Source: Mesotaenium endlicherianum
Taxonomy: Eukaryota; Streptophyta; Zygnematophyceae; Zygnematales; Mesotaeniaceae
DNA length: 37,974 bases
Direction: 5' to 3'
NCBI GenBank assembly: GCA_009602735.1
Contig: WELA01003054.1
Location: 582,966-620,939, forward strand
The notes below the pieces were generated by a model. It did no database searches, was not told the origin of the DNA, and saw only the letters and a list, made by a program, of their open reading frames with translations. The position numbers and the translations under genes are program-made. Positions 1 to 10,594 of this stretch are shown here, piece after piece; positions within the stretch are counted from its first letter, which is position 1; each line of letters starts with the position of its first letter.

Positions 1-161
1 CCCCCCGCCGCCCCGCCCCGACCTCTTCCCTCCCATGCAGGATATGCGATCAGTCGCTGCCCTCCTCCTCTGAATGTTGGCTCTTTGCGCTGCGCTTGCC
101 CCCTGCTGAACATGGGCGTGGGCATGCGTGCGTGCCCTTGTGCTGGTGCGAGGGGGTGCAG

Positions 162-2068
162 GTGGGGACGGACATCGAGGACACCAAGTGCTCGTGGCTG
201 GTGGTGCAGGCGCTGCAGCGCGCCAGCGAGGCGCAGCGCGCTGTCATAGAGGTGCGCGCTCACACACTTGCATGCGCACGTGTAGGTGGGGCCCCCGCCC
301 CCGCCTCCTCCTCTCTGCTGTTACTCTTGTTCTTCCATCAGCACTGGCGTGCTTGCCTCGAGTGAATGCATTCTGCTATAGGAGCTGCAAAAAACATGCA
401 GACGAGCGTGCATGCACGCACGCACGCACCCACACCCACAGACGCGTACACGAATGGAGTGGACAACCCCCTATTGTTTCCCTTGATGTGTCAGATGATT
501 GTCAAGAGCAAGCGCCACGCTTAGTCGAAGCAGCAGCCTCCTACATCAGCGTGCTGCTCTTTACATGCAGAGCTGAGCAGCAAGCTCCCCCCTTTCCTGC
601 TGCTCCCCCCTTTCCTCCCCCCCTGCCTGCCCTCCTCCCCTCCCCCTCCCCTCTCTCTCTCCCGCTCTCTCATATGCTCGCATTAGCAACAACTAGCCGT
701 TCTCCTCATTTGATTCTCAGGCAGTCGGTGGGTGCTCAGAAGAGAGCTAGCATGGCACGCTGCCACTGCCCCCACATTGCAATCCCTTATGCTTCTGCCT
801 CTTCCTCTGCCCCCGCCTCTCTGCCTGTGGCAGCCCCTTCAAGCATGCCAGCAGTCAGGGTGGGGGCCACTGGTACCCACGCCCATCCCTACTGGCCTAG
901 TGGCGCTCTCTGGTATCTCAGTGAGGGAGTGACTGTTTGACTCAATGGGTGACTGAATGACTGCCTGCCTGGCTGTCTGGCTTGCTGGCTCCTGACTGAC
1001 TGGCTGACAAACTGACTGACTGACTGACTGACTGGTGTGAGTACCCGGGGCCGGCGACGAGCAGGCCAACTATGGGAGGGGAGACCCCGCGCACGTGGCG
1101 GCCATCAAGGACGTCTACGCGCAGCTCAACCTCAAGGTGCTCCTGCCGCCACCTGTCCCTCTTCCGCCCTGCCTCGCTGGACCACAGTGGGCATACCCGT
1201 GAGATGGCCTGCAGTAGAGTCTCACATATCGCGATCAGCAAAGCGTTTGCATGCTCTTCTACATCACATTATCAGTGCAGACTGAGAGTTTCCCTCACTG
1301 GATTTAGGGCTGGCAGCAAGTTGTGTGTGGTCGATGCCGCGTCATGGCACGCACATACGCTAGAAAATTTACGCAGGCAGAGCCTCGGGGGGCTCCTCCG
1401 TGTGACAAGTGTAGGGTGCCAGCCGGACCCTATCTCAGTCAGCCGGTCACTAAGCAGCCCACTGGAGCATGCCCCCCTCTCTCTCTAGTACTGCCGCTTG
1501 CTGCCAGGTGGCAGAGGAGTAGGTCGGCCGGGGTGCTGCTTGCCCTGTTGTGCACTCACAGGAGAACAACTGGGGTCAGCATCTGGAGGTTCACGAGGCG
1601 AGGGGTGTCACTTCTATCGCAGGCCGCCTTTGAGGAGTACGAGGCTGAGAGCTACGAGAAGCTGACAGCTGGCATCGCCCAGCAGAGCGACCCCGTCTTC
1701 AGGGTGCGTATTTCCCTCCCTCACCCCCCCTCTCCAGCTCCCCTCTATCGCCCCCCACTGCCTCTATCGCCCCACATTGCCCCTTGCTGAGTGTGAGCAT
1801 GCGAGGAACAAGTCCAAGCTTTGATGGATTGTGAATCTATAGGTGGTGGGCACTGAACGGCCAACCCGGCGTGTCATATTGGCAGGAACACTGCATCTGC
1901 TCAGCCCGTGCCAGCTCAAGGCTGAGTTGGAAGTCCATTTAGGTTGTAGAGTCTGCTCTTTGAGTGCGTAGCTCTCGACTGACAGTCTTGGCGCGTGCTT
2001 TGTGGTGCGTGATGTGGCAGGCTGTGTTCCTTAGCTTCCTCGGCAAGATTTACAAGCGGCAAAAGTGA
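162..2068 (+). CDS. FPS: Farnesyl diphosphate synthase, C-terminal exons (5' end outside window)
   Basis: Four exons with GT-AG junctions and consistent phases: 162-251, 1065-1136, 1623-1703 and 2021-2068 (stop TGA 2066-2068). They encode, in order, VGTDIEDTKCSWLVV..., ANYGRGDPAHVAAIKDVY..., AAFEEYEAESYEKL... and AVFLSFLGKIYKRQK. This is the C-terminal part of plant farnesyl diphosphate synthase, which condenses IPP with DMAPP and then GPP to make FPP for sterols, sesquiterpenes and prenylation. The GTDIEDxKCSWLVV segment lies just after the second Asp-rich motif. That motif, the first Asp-rich motif and the N-terminal half are upstream of the window. The terminal KIYKRQK is the usual plant FPS ending. 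All exons are phase 0. The introns hold pyrimidine-rich DNA and a CTGA microsatellite. No frame break is visible. The family assignment is secure; the gene is partial only because of the window edge. Confidence 0.93.
252..1064 (+). other. FPS intron with pyrimidine-rich and CTGA-repeat DNA
   Basis: Intron between FPS exons 162-251 and 1065-1136, with donor gtgcgc and acceptor gagcag. It holds a C/T-rich block at about 588-668 and a tetranucleotide array (see 945-1034). No other coding signal was recognised in it. Confidence 0.8.
945..1034. repeat. CTGA/CTGG tetranucleotide microsatellite
   Basis: Imperfect array of gactgaatgactgcctgcc-type units that becomes clean (ctga)n near 1012-1033. It sits inside the FPS intron, 30 bp before the acceptor region of the 1065 exon. 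Confidence 0.85.
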
Positions 2069-3681
2069 AGCGGGACAGGTAAAGCCCGTGGACTTTCTAG
2101 ACTTCGGGAAGTTTTGCCCATGTTTTGGTGAGGGAAGTCAAGGACGGATGGAAGCGAGGCGTTTTTACATTTATTTGGAAATACTTGCTAGATTGTGAGT
2201 GGTAGCCATGAGCCTACTTCATGACCAATGAGCGAGTAGCACACGCTTAGATTACTAAACTTACATACCGAGGTTCATGTAGGGATTTAGATAACGGCTG
2301 ATGAAAAAGGCTGCCTAATGGGTAAGTTAAGTAGTGAGCTTAAAGAGTCACACGAAGGAAGCACTTCCTAGCCCTATGCAACAAAATTTGATATAAGTTG
2401 AGTTGGACTGAAGTGATTGACACATTGGCGACCAAGTTGGCAGTCGAGCGGCATGAAAGGAGTGCCGTCTTAACGTGAATTGTTAGTTCCATTTGCGGAA
2501 GATGGCCAAAGTGTCACAACCACATTGTATCTACTACACACTCTAATATGCAAACATAAACTTGAGGGTGTAGATATTGTACAATGCCACGGGTACTTTG
2601 ACATTAGATATCACCAATAAGACGCGTAACATTGCTTAAAATACCACCATTCAGATTAGCTTTGTGGGCCGTTTTAATCGCTGCAACCTTCTCTTGAGGC
2701 GCCATATTCATATTCCAATTTCGCGTCATGTGTCATCCTCACTTTTCTTTTAAACCCTGAGCCGGATGATTACAACTTAAGCAGCGACTAATAAACGTCT
2801 AAACTTTGTTGATCGAGGCCAACGAAGTTGACACAAGTAATCTTATAACGTTCAATTACATGCCCACTTCAGTGCTTGTTTGTGATTGGTTCTCATGGTT
2901 GTTACAATCAGAACAACGTCATATTGTAAGGAGAAATTATTCGTGGTACAATGCTTTGCACGTGACAATACACATTTTTTGATTGCACCAATTTTCGACA
3001 ACTTATAGAAATTTTCAAGTGCTTCTGGAAGAATTATGACTTTGTCAAAATAAACAATTATCGTGTTATTGACTTAATAAGAACACAATATTGACGTTAT
3101 ACGACGCGCTTGCTAAGTACAAATTAATGAAGCACTATAAGCCAATGAATATGCAAGAATCTACCCAAAGCTGCATTAAGTCACACGCCACAATCCTTAG
3201 ATGAGGTCGTCTTGGTGACAACTGTTAGGGTTCTCTTTGAACATCTCGTTTCCTACCCAACCCTTCAAGGATGTGGAAACGCCCTCAAAAAATGTGCAAA
3301 ATTTTACGTTCGGCTAGCTTGAACTCCAACCTCAACGTAATCACCAACCTCGACGTTTAATAGTCAAACTTTACTCCACAAGGGTAATGTAGACTTAATG
3401 CCGTTGGTGTAAAGACGATGGTTGCCCATGCAAGATCACATCTTTTGGGTACACCCATGATTTGCTTTTGCACGTTAGACAATGACAATAGATAATGGAA
3501 ATTAGGCAAAGCACTAACACCCATGGCGTGCTATAACTGGCAGCGACTTTTACTTTTTTTCCGCAAGAGTTGCAAGTGGGCGCAAAGATCTCCGTTCTAT
3601 TGATTAGTTTGTAACCATTGGAGCTAAAATGGGTTGAAAAAATTGAAAAGTTTGAAACCATGGCGCAACCAAAAAAGTGTC
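2069..3681. other. AT-rich gene-free stretch
   Basis: FPS 3' UTR followed by AT-rich DNA up to the target-site duplication of copia element A. A short minus-strand reading frame at 3395-3661 has no recognisable domain and no codon bias that I can see. No RNA gene, terminal repeat or conserved protein was recognised. The sudden fall in GC after the FPS stop resembles the AT-rich block at 18.4-19.3 kb. Confidence 0.6.
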
Positions 3682-3686
3682 ATATT

Positions 3687-4162
3687 TGTTGAAACTCACA
3701 ACTTTCTTCGTCCATGGCACACTCTATCACTCACACACTTGAACGAACTCAAACTCAAAATATATGATTGCACGAAAATACACAAGGAGCCCAACTCTCC
3801 AGTTTACTAAGTTAGTTTCCTGGGTTACAATTTCTGGTCTTAAGTAACTCACTACGCCACTCCGCCACTCTGCCCCCTCTGCCCCCTCTGCCCCTCTGCC
3901 CCTCTTGCCCCCCTAACGAACGTTCACAAACATTCATGAACGTTCACGACATCTTCGTTGTCGTGTGAAAGTGACAACTCCTAATTACTAACTTACTCAA
4001 ACAATTACCAACAAACGACTAACTCATGAACCGAATTGACTAACGACAAACCAAGCAAGGCCATCGACACCCTGGCGCGCGTCACGTATCGACGCGACAC
4101 CCACTCTCCTAGTCACGACAAAGTAGAACTAGGAGGGCCGGTCTACGGACCATATTCCAACA
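3687..4162 (-). repeat. 3' LTR of copia element A
   Basis: A 476-bp LTR running from tgttgaaactc (3687) to attccaaca (4162) on the plus strand. It contains a CTGCCCC-type minisatellite (about 3868-3912) and an inverted-repeat cluster of AACGTTCAC words with a CACGACA...TGTCGTG hairpin (about 3914-3971). Confidence 0.93.
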
Positions 4163-4173
4163 CTCCCTTTCAT
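4163..4173 (-). other. Polypurine tract of element A
   Basis: Directly next to the inner edge of the 3' LTR. It reads gatgaaagggag on the minus strand, the expected place and composition for plus-strand priming. Element B has gatgagagggag at the same place. Confidence 0.8.
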
Positions 4174-4181
4174 CTCCTATT

Positions 4182-7100
4182 CTACTTTGAAACAAAACTT
4201 CTCAAACCAAACATAGAAGCACACCATTGATGCTTTGTCCTAGGTACAGCCTTTGTTAAAGGATCGGCAATCATTCTGTCAATTCTCACATAGAGAAACT
4301 CAACACTACCGTCTTGTACACACTCTCTACTCTTGTAATATAGAATGTCTACGTGCTTACTCCTACTATGCTCCACTAAATTCTTTCCCAAAGCAATGCA
4401 CTCCTGGCTATCACTAAAGATTGTGGTAGCCCACTCCAGCTTGTAGCCCAAGTCTTCAAGTAGCCTTCTCGACCAAAGTGCTTCCCTCACTGCTTGTGAC
4501 GCTGCCATATACTCAGCCTCCATGGAAGACAATGCCACTACTTTTTGCCTCTTACTTTTCCATGTCACCGCTCCCTTGCCCATCGTAAAGACATACCCTG
4601 TTGTTGACCTTCTAGTGTCAAGGTCACCGCCCCAATCTGAATTACTACTGCCCTCCAGCTTCATACTGTCAGTTTCTCCCAAGTGTAACCACAAATCCGG
4701 TGTTCCCTTAAGATACCTCAAAATCCTCTTAGCTGCTTCCCAATGTGCTGGTCCTGGATTCTGCATGTACTGACTGATGACTCCTACTGCATTTGCTATA
4801 TCAGGGCGGGTGCACACCATGAGATACATTATACTACCCACTAACTTCCTATAAGGCACCTGGGACACCATCTCCCACTCTTGCTCACTTTGTGCACACA
4901 TGCCCGCACTCAACTTGTGATTAGGATCTAGAGGTAGACTCATGGGCTTAGAGTCTTGCATGTTAAACCTCTCTAGCATTGTCTGCAGATACGCTGGCTG
5001 ACTAAGCATAATAATTGTGTCATCCCTATCCCTCTTAACTTGAATGCCCAAAACAAACTCCACTTCCCCCAAGTCCTTCATATCGTAGGTAGCTTAAAAA
5101 AGGTCTTTCACCTTCTGAATCTCATTCATACTCTTCCCCACTAGTAAATGATCGTCCACATAGAGTACCAACATCACCTTGCTATCTCCCTCCCCTCTAA
5201 CATAAAGAATGCTATCGGTGTCCGACTCGATGAACCCATGATGTTGTAAAAAGCTATCTATCTTCTGGTTCCACATCCTCGGTGATTGTTTTAGCCCATA
5301 CAAGGACTTCCTTAACCTGCAAACCTCTTTGGGGTACTTCTCATCCACAAATTCCTCTGGCTGCTCCATATACACTTCCTCCTCTACATCCCCATTGAGA
5401 AATGCCGTCTTCACGTCCATCTGGTGAATCTCAAAGTCCTCTATAGCCGCAACCTCCAACACTGCTCAGATGGTGGCTATCTTAGCTACCGGTGCGAACG
5501 TCTCGTGATAATCCTCTCCCTCTGTTTGTGAGTAGCCCTTAGCAACAAATCTAGCCTTGCTTTCCACTTCTCCGCTGAGTCAGTCTCCATGGCTGCTGCA
5601 TAGGTCTCAGGCTCGCTAACATCTAACATGTATGCTACTTCAAGATCTCCTGCCTCATCCAAAGCTACATCCTCGGCCAAGGTTATGAAGTCCTCAAACC
5701 TCTTTGTTGGCACACGTGCCCTAGAGCTCGTACGTGGAGGAGGATCCAAACCACTAGTAGAGGCCTCTCCCCCTGCTGGTGACAAAGCCCCTCTTGCAAC
5801 TCCCCTTTTAACTGTGGACTCCCCTCTTAGAGTAGACTCTTGTGCTTCCTTGTTTCCCTCCCTCTGCTCTACCTCTACCCTTGCTGCAGACTGCTGCATG
5901 ATTGAAGGTGCTTGCTCCCCAAGTGATGTGACAGGTAATGGTAACTGCTGAATTTGCTCCTCAAGATCATCCTCCGATACAAACTCATCGTACACTTGTG
6001 AGCTACTCGGATGCACAATGTGCTCATTGAAGACAACATCTTTGTTCACAAATACCACTCCTGTGTCTGGCCTCAGCAATATGTACCCCTTGCTGTCAGT
6101 GTCATAGCCCAAGAAAACACACCTTTTTGCCTTCGGTTGCAGCTTGTGTCGCTTTTCCTTTGGGATGTGTGCCCGAGCCTTTGTGCCAAACACTCTCAGC
6201 TGATCAACATACACCTTCTTGCCACTCCATAGCTCCTCTAGAACCCCCCCATCAAGAGCTCTTAAGGGCAATCGAGCCCACACGTAAGTAGCTGTCTTCA
6301 CAGCCTCCGCCCACAAGCTAGGGTGGAGACCAACAACAAATATCATTGACCTTGCCGATTTCACCAACGTCCTGTTCAACCTTTTTGCCACTCCGTTCTG
6401 CTGGGGTGAGTACGCCACTGTATGTTGATGCTTGATTCCTTGATCCGCCAGAAACTTGATGAAGGGCCCATTGACATATTCTTTCCCATTGTTTGTCCTT
6501 AGTGTCTTGATGCTCTTCCCACACTACTTCTCTACCATAGCCTTATACTCCTTGAACTTCTCAAAAGCTTGATCCTTGGTCCTCATGAAGTAGACCTCTG
6601 ACTTCCTGGAATAGTCATCTGTAAATGTCACATAGTATGAATGCAAAGTCTTCCTTGCTGGTATCTTAGCTGGCCTCCAAATATTCGAATGTACCAACTC
6701 TAGCACCTCTGTGGCTCTTGTGGCTCCCTCCTTTGGAAATGCTATCCTTGTCTGCTTACCCATTCGACACCCTCTGCAAAACTCAAGCGTTTGCCCACTA
6801 AAATCTGGTAACCCCCTCTCCTTGTTGTCCTTGCTCATATCCTTCAGCTTCTGTTCACTTGCATGTGCTAACCTTTGGTGCCAAAAGTTGATGGGTCCCT
6901 TCAACTTCACATCTCCTTGGGCCAAATATACTTGGCTAACCTCTGTTTCCTGTGCCAGGCAAGCGGAAACAAGCTTAGCCTGGCCCTTCTCTTGGAATAA
7001 ATTTCCTCTACTGTCGGGCTTGACAGCTACAGCTGCTGTATCTCCCTTGTTGTTGAGTATTCTACACTCTGACCCTTCAAAGATCACCTTGTTGCCCAAA

Positions 7101-8374
7101 GACGTAGTCTTAGGCACCGAGAACAAATTCTTCACGAGTTGTGGTGTATGCAAGACATCCTCTAGCGTGAAAAGCAACTCTTCCTTGCCAACCTGTACTA
7201 CCAACTCCACCTTTCCTGTACCAACTCCATAGAGATTTTTGCCATCTCCTACACGAATAGGAATGGGCTCACATGACTTATACTCGAGCAAGATATCCCT
7301 ACGTGGCGTAGAGTGCCTGGATGCCCCTGAGTCAACGTACCAAGCATCTCTATCGTGCCCATCACACACGCATGCCTCCTCAATGGTCATAGCATGAGCA
7401 TTCTCCATGTTGGGGACGAAGGTGGTACCTTCTCTCTTCTGAGTGCAGTTCCTGGAGATGTGGCCCTTCTTGTTGCAATTGTAGCATGTGATGTCCCAGC
7501 AGGTTCTTGCCATATGTCCTGACTTGCCACAATTGTTGCACGTCACTGACTTGCCACCTCCTTGAGGCTGATTGCCTCCTCGACCTCCACTTCTTTGGCT
7601 GCTGCTGGCGATATTTGCTTCCTCCACCACCTCCACCAGTCGTCCTTCTTGAATCTTGTAGTGCTTCTCTCCCAACACATAAAACGCTTGCTCAGTACCA
7701 GTCACACCTTCTCCAGCCTTTCTTTCATACTCCTTCTCTCTATCAAGAAGACTCAACCTTGCCTTTCTCAAAGTGAGCTGCTCCTTAGGTAAGTTACGCA
7801 AAACGTCCTTGGTCATATCGTACTCAGGCCTAAGTCCAATCAATAACTGCTTAGCTTGCTCATAGGCGGTCTTTGGAACACCTATAGATGTCCACTCCTG
7901 ACTCAACAAGTTCATCCTTGTGAGATATGAAGACACGCTCTCACCACTTCTCATTTTGAAACTTGTAAAGTCCTCAGTAAAGTTTTGCTGACTAGCGGTG
8001 CTCTCACTCACATAGTCCTCTTTGAGTGCGTCCCACATCTCCTTACTAGTCTCAAGATGGAAAACATTCACTAGGGGTTCTCTCTCCAAACTCTTGACAA
8101 TCAAGGAGTAACAGAAATTCTCCCTCTTTTGCCACGCATCACGAGCCTTCTTGTTTGCAGTCACTTGGGCAGCAGTGACTCCATCGCTCGCTACAAGTAA
8201 GACGGGCATAGTATCATCTGCAGTGATAATAGACATCAAGTGATAACGCTTCAGCACCGCCTTAGCTCTCACGGCCCACACCAAATACTCTGTGCCATTG
8301 AACTGTGGGATCTCCTTGGATCCTCCCGAACTTCCTCCGATACCATGTTGAAACTCACTACTTTCTTCATCCAT
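4182..8374 (-). pseudogene. Broken gag-pol polyprotein gene of element A
   Basis: Starting at ATG 8372-8374 in the LTR, the frame gives Gag with IPQFNGTEYLVW, two zinc knuckles (CNNCGKSGHMARTC and CYNCNKKGHISRNC), protease (WYVDSGASRHS) and the integrase zinc site (HQRLAH, CRGC). It stops at TAG 6524-6526, where element B has Gln. The integrase core continues in the same frame with its Asp, Asp and Glu replaced by Asn (6683-6685), Asn (6491-6493) and Lys (6383-6385). A deletion of about 140 bp near 5558 shifts the frame before reverse transcriptase. A TGA at 5466-5468 and a TAA just before 5094 break reverse transcriptase, which still shows YVDD. RNase H and the C-terminus are open from 5081 to 4182. 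No functional polyprotein is possible. Confidence 0.92.
8334..8345 (-). other. Primer-binding site of element A (initiator tRNA-Met)
   Basis: The minus strand reads TGGTATCGGAGG directly inside the 5' LTR. Plant copia elements typically have TGGTATCAGAGC, complementary to the 3' end of initiator tRNA-Met; here the first seven bases match. The site is also translated as part of Gag (residues HGIGG). Confidence 0.85.
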
Positions 8375-8798
8375 GGCATGCTCTATCACTCTCACACTTG
8401 AACAAACTTAGACTCAAAATATAGGATAGCACAAAAATACACAAGGTGCCCAACTCTCCACTTTACTGAGTTAGTTTCCTGAGTTACAATTTCTGTTCTT
8501 AACTCACTACGCCACTCCGCCACTCTGCCCCCTCTGCCCCCTTTGCCCCCTCTGCCCATCTGCCCCCCCTAACGAACGTTCACAACATCTTTGTTGTCGT
8601 GTGAAAGTGACAACTCATAGTTACTAACTTACTCGAACGATTACCAACAAACGACTAACTTATGAACCGTATTGACTAACGACAAACCAAGCAAGGCCAT
8701 CGACGCCCTGGCGCGCGTCACGCATCGACGCGACACCCACTCGCCTAGTCACGACAAAGTAGAATTAAGAGGGCCGGCCTATGGACCATATTCAAACA
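8346..8798 (-). repeat. 5' LTR of copia element A
   Basis: A 453-bp LTR, shorter than its partner because part of the AACGTTCAC inverted-repeat cluster is missing (compare 8569-8610 with 3914-3971). The gag start codon (8372-8374) lies inside it. Confidence 0.93.
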
Positions 8799-8803
8799 AT
8801 ATT

Positions 8804-10594
8804 GAACGCCCATATTTTGGAAGGAGTTATCACCCATGCTTACACCAATCGATTGTCAATTAGAGCCCGTCAATGAAGGGCGAGTTTGGTTTTTTTTGTT
8901 TTTTTCAAAGATTAAAGAGCTCGCAGTCGTAAAACCTTTTTTGCAGGGTATTTTAGTGCACCAGAATGGAAACCCATCGCAACAAAACCTTGAGCAACGA
9001 TCCCATTTGGAATAGAGGAAACTCAAAGTGACCCATCCTAATTGGTATGGGATCACTTCGCATCGCATTTTGTGTCTATTGATTTGGGCCGGTTTGTGAC
9101 TTGCAAAGAGTAAGGGTATACAACTAGTTGGCACCAGGAGCGCCCTCAAAATTAGTAGAGTATCAACACATTGTTTAAGAGGTGGCGTGTATTAGAGTGC
9201 GTAGAAGCATGGAGGTAGCCATGCTTGGTCATGGCCGCAGCATCTTCGACGAGTTGGCGTATACACGAAGGCGTTCCATGTCGGCTGGCGTTTATGTCAT
9301 TGTATCGAACCTGGACACGCTTGAAGTTTGCCTCACTGCGAGTTTGCAATTATTCATGGTATTTCAAAGTTTTCCACAAAGTTTTTAATGTACTGAGACG
9401 TGGTCGACGCTACGGTGAAGACCGTCTAGCGCGCTTGTAAAAACGTCGAATGGGACCCTACTGTAAACGTCTAAACGCTTCGAGCTGCTTCGAGCTGCAA
9501 CCGGAGAACCAGGTGTTGACGGCCGAAACGGGGCCAGGACAAGGCCAGAGCGCGCCACTTGGTACAGGGCGCCTTGGAAAATGCGAACTGACTCGGGAAT
9601 TTGAATATCACGAGTCCGCTCCGAGACTTCAGCTTAAAGAGCTCCTCATGCACACAAAATTGTAATCTGATTGCGAGCTTAATGACACGTATAATTGACC
9701 AAAGAAACCCAGTAAACGTCGATTTATTGTACGGCAGACCCAAATCATACGGCATATGCTTCAGATGCTTGTATTTACTTCACTCGAGGCTTCAAATGTG
9801 CTCTCGAGGGTGGTCCAGCAGGTAGTGTGGAGTAGACTAGATGACCTTCAGACACGGAACGGGAACTGTTGATATTTGATACTAGCTGACCTTTGAGTGC
9901 AATACGATGTGCCTTCTTTGGTCTTGATAAGTGACAATTGACTAACGTGGACTGCCTGGATACCGCTGATTGTAGTCTGCCCTTTGCACTTCAACCTGGA
10001 TACCGCTGATTATATATCAGCCCTTGGCACTTCAGCTTCAAGATCAACATGAGTAGCTTCCGTGGGTGGTCCTGAAGGTAGTGGTATTAACTAAAGGATC
10101 ATTACAAACAAGTTATTAGCTGACCTTCGAGTGAAGTGGCCACATCAGCTGCTCGTGCAATGAATTGTGCTCGATCATTCCTTGCTCCCTGTCTCGCAAC
10201 GGCTATTTCATTAACTAGTTGGAGGTGTCCTGATTATATCTAAAAGTGTAGTACTTATTTCTGTACAATTTCTACGTTGAAGGCACCGACGAGGCTGCAG
10301 AGAGTATACGCTGAAAATCGAGGAGCAAGCGCACGTCATTGTGCGTCCTCCATCACACAGAGGACCAGAATCAGAATCAGTAAGCATTCGAACATCTACC
10401 TGTACGATGACTGATATCTGGAGCAAAGGTATCCAAAACCGCCCCAAGACGTCACCTCACTGTCTAGGTGTCTTGCAGCACAACCCTAGTCCTGTGAGAG
10501 CTGCTTTGCAGCTGTGCAAGACTACCTTGACAGCATCCTTGACGAAGATTCACGCATTCTTTGTTGAACAATGCTTCCTCTTCCTTGCCCCGTT
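8804..10594. other. Gene-free stretch with diverged tandem repeats
   Basis: Between element A and the PLATZ start codon. A two-copy 40-bp tandem repeat lies at 9955-10035, inside a larger diverged duplication (about 9788-9920 against 10040-10150). Short open frames here resemble nothing recognised. The PLATZ promoter must lie in the right-hand part, but I cannot place a convincing TATA box. Confidence 0.55.
9955..10035. repeat. Two-copy tandem repeat, unit about 40 bp
   Basis: Each copy begins cctggataccgctgatt (9955 and 9995) and ends with a ttgg/tttgcacttca-type tail. The middle of the unit differs between copies. Confidence 0.85.

Larger units (their letters stand above)
3682..8803 (-). 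mobile_element. Ty1/copia LTR retrotransposon A (degenerate, minus strand)
   Basis: A 5112-bp element at 3687-8798, flanked by the perfect 5-bp target duplication ATATT (3682-3686 and 8799-8803). Both LTRs are bounded by TGTTG...CAACA-type ends; the right LTR ends CAAACA. Inside, on the minus strand, are an initiator-tRNA-Met primer-binding site, gag with two CCHC zinc knuckles, protease, integrase, reverse transcriptase and RNase H, then a polypurine tract. Integrase before reverse transcriptase defines the copia superfamily. The coding region has three in-frame stops and a deletion of about 140 bp relative to element B. The LTRs differ at roughly one base in ten over the first 190 bp by eye, about twice the divergence of element B, so A is the older insertion. 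It cannot move on its own. Confidence 0.96.

Noticed and set aside
128..940. Plus-strand open frame of 270 codons at the left edge
   Set aside because: It overlaps an FPS exon in the wrong frame and runs through the intron's low-complexity DNA.
3395..3661. 88-codon minus-strand frame just left of element A
   Set aside because: No domain, no start context and no composition shift from the AT-rich surroundings.
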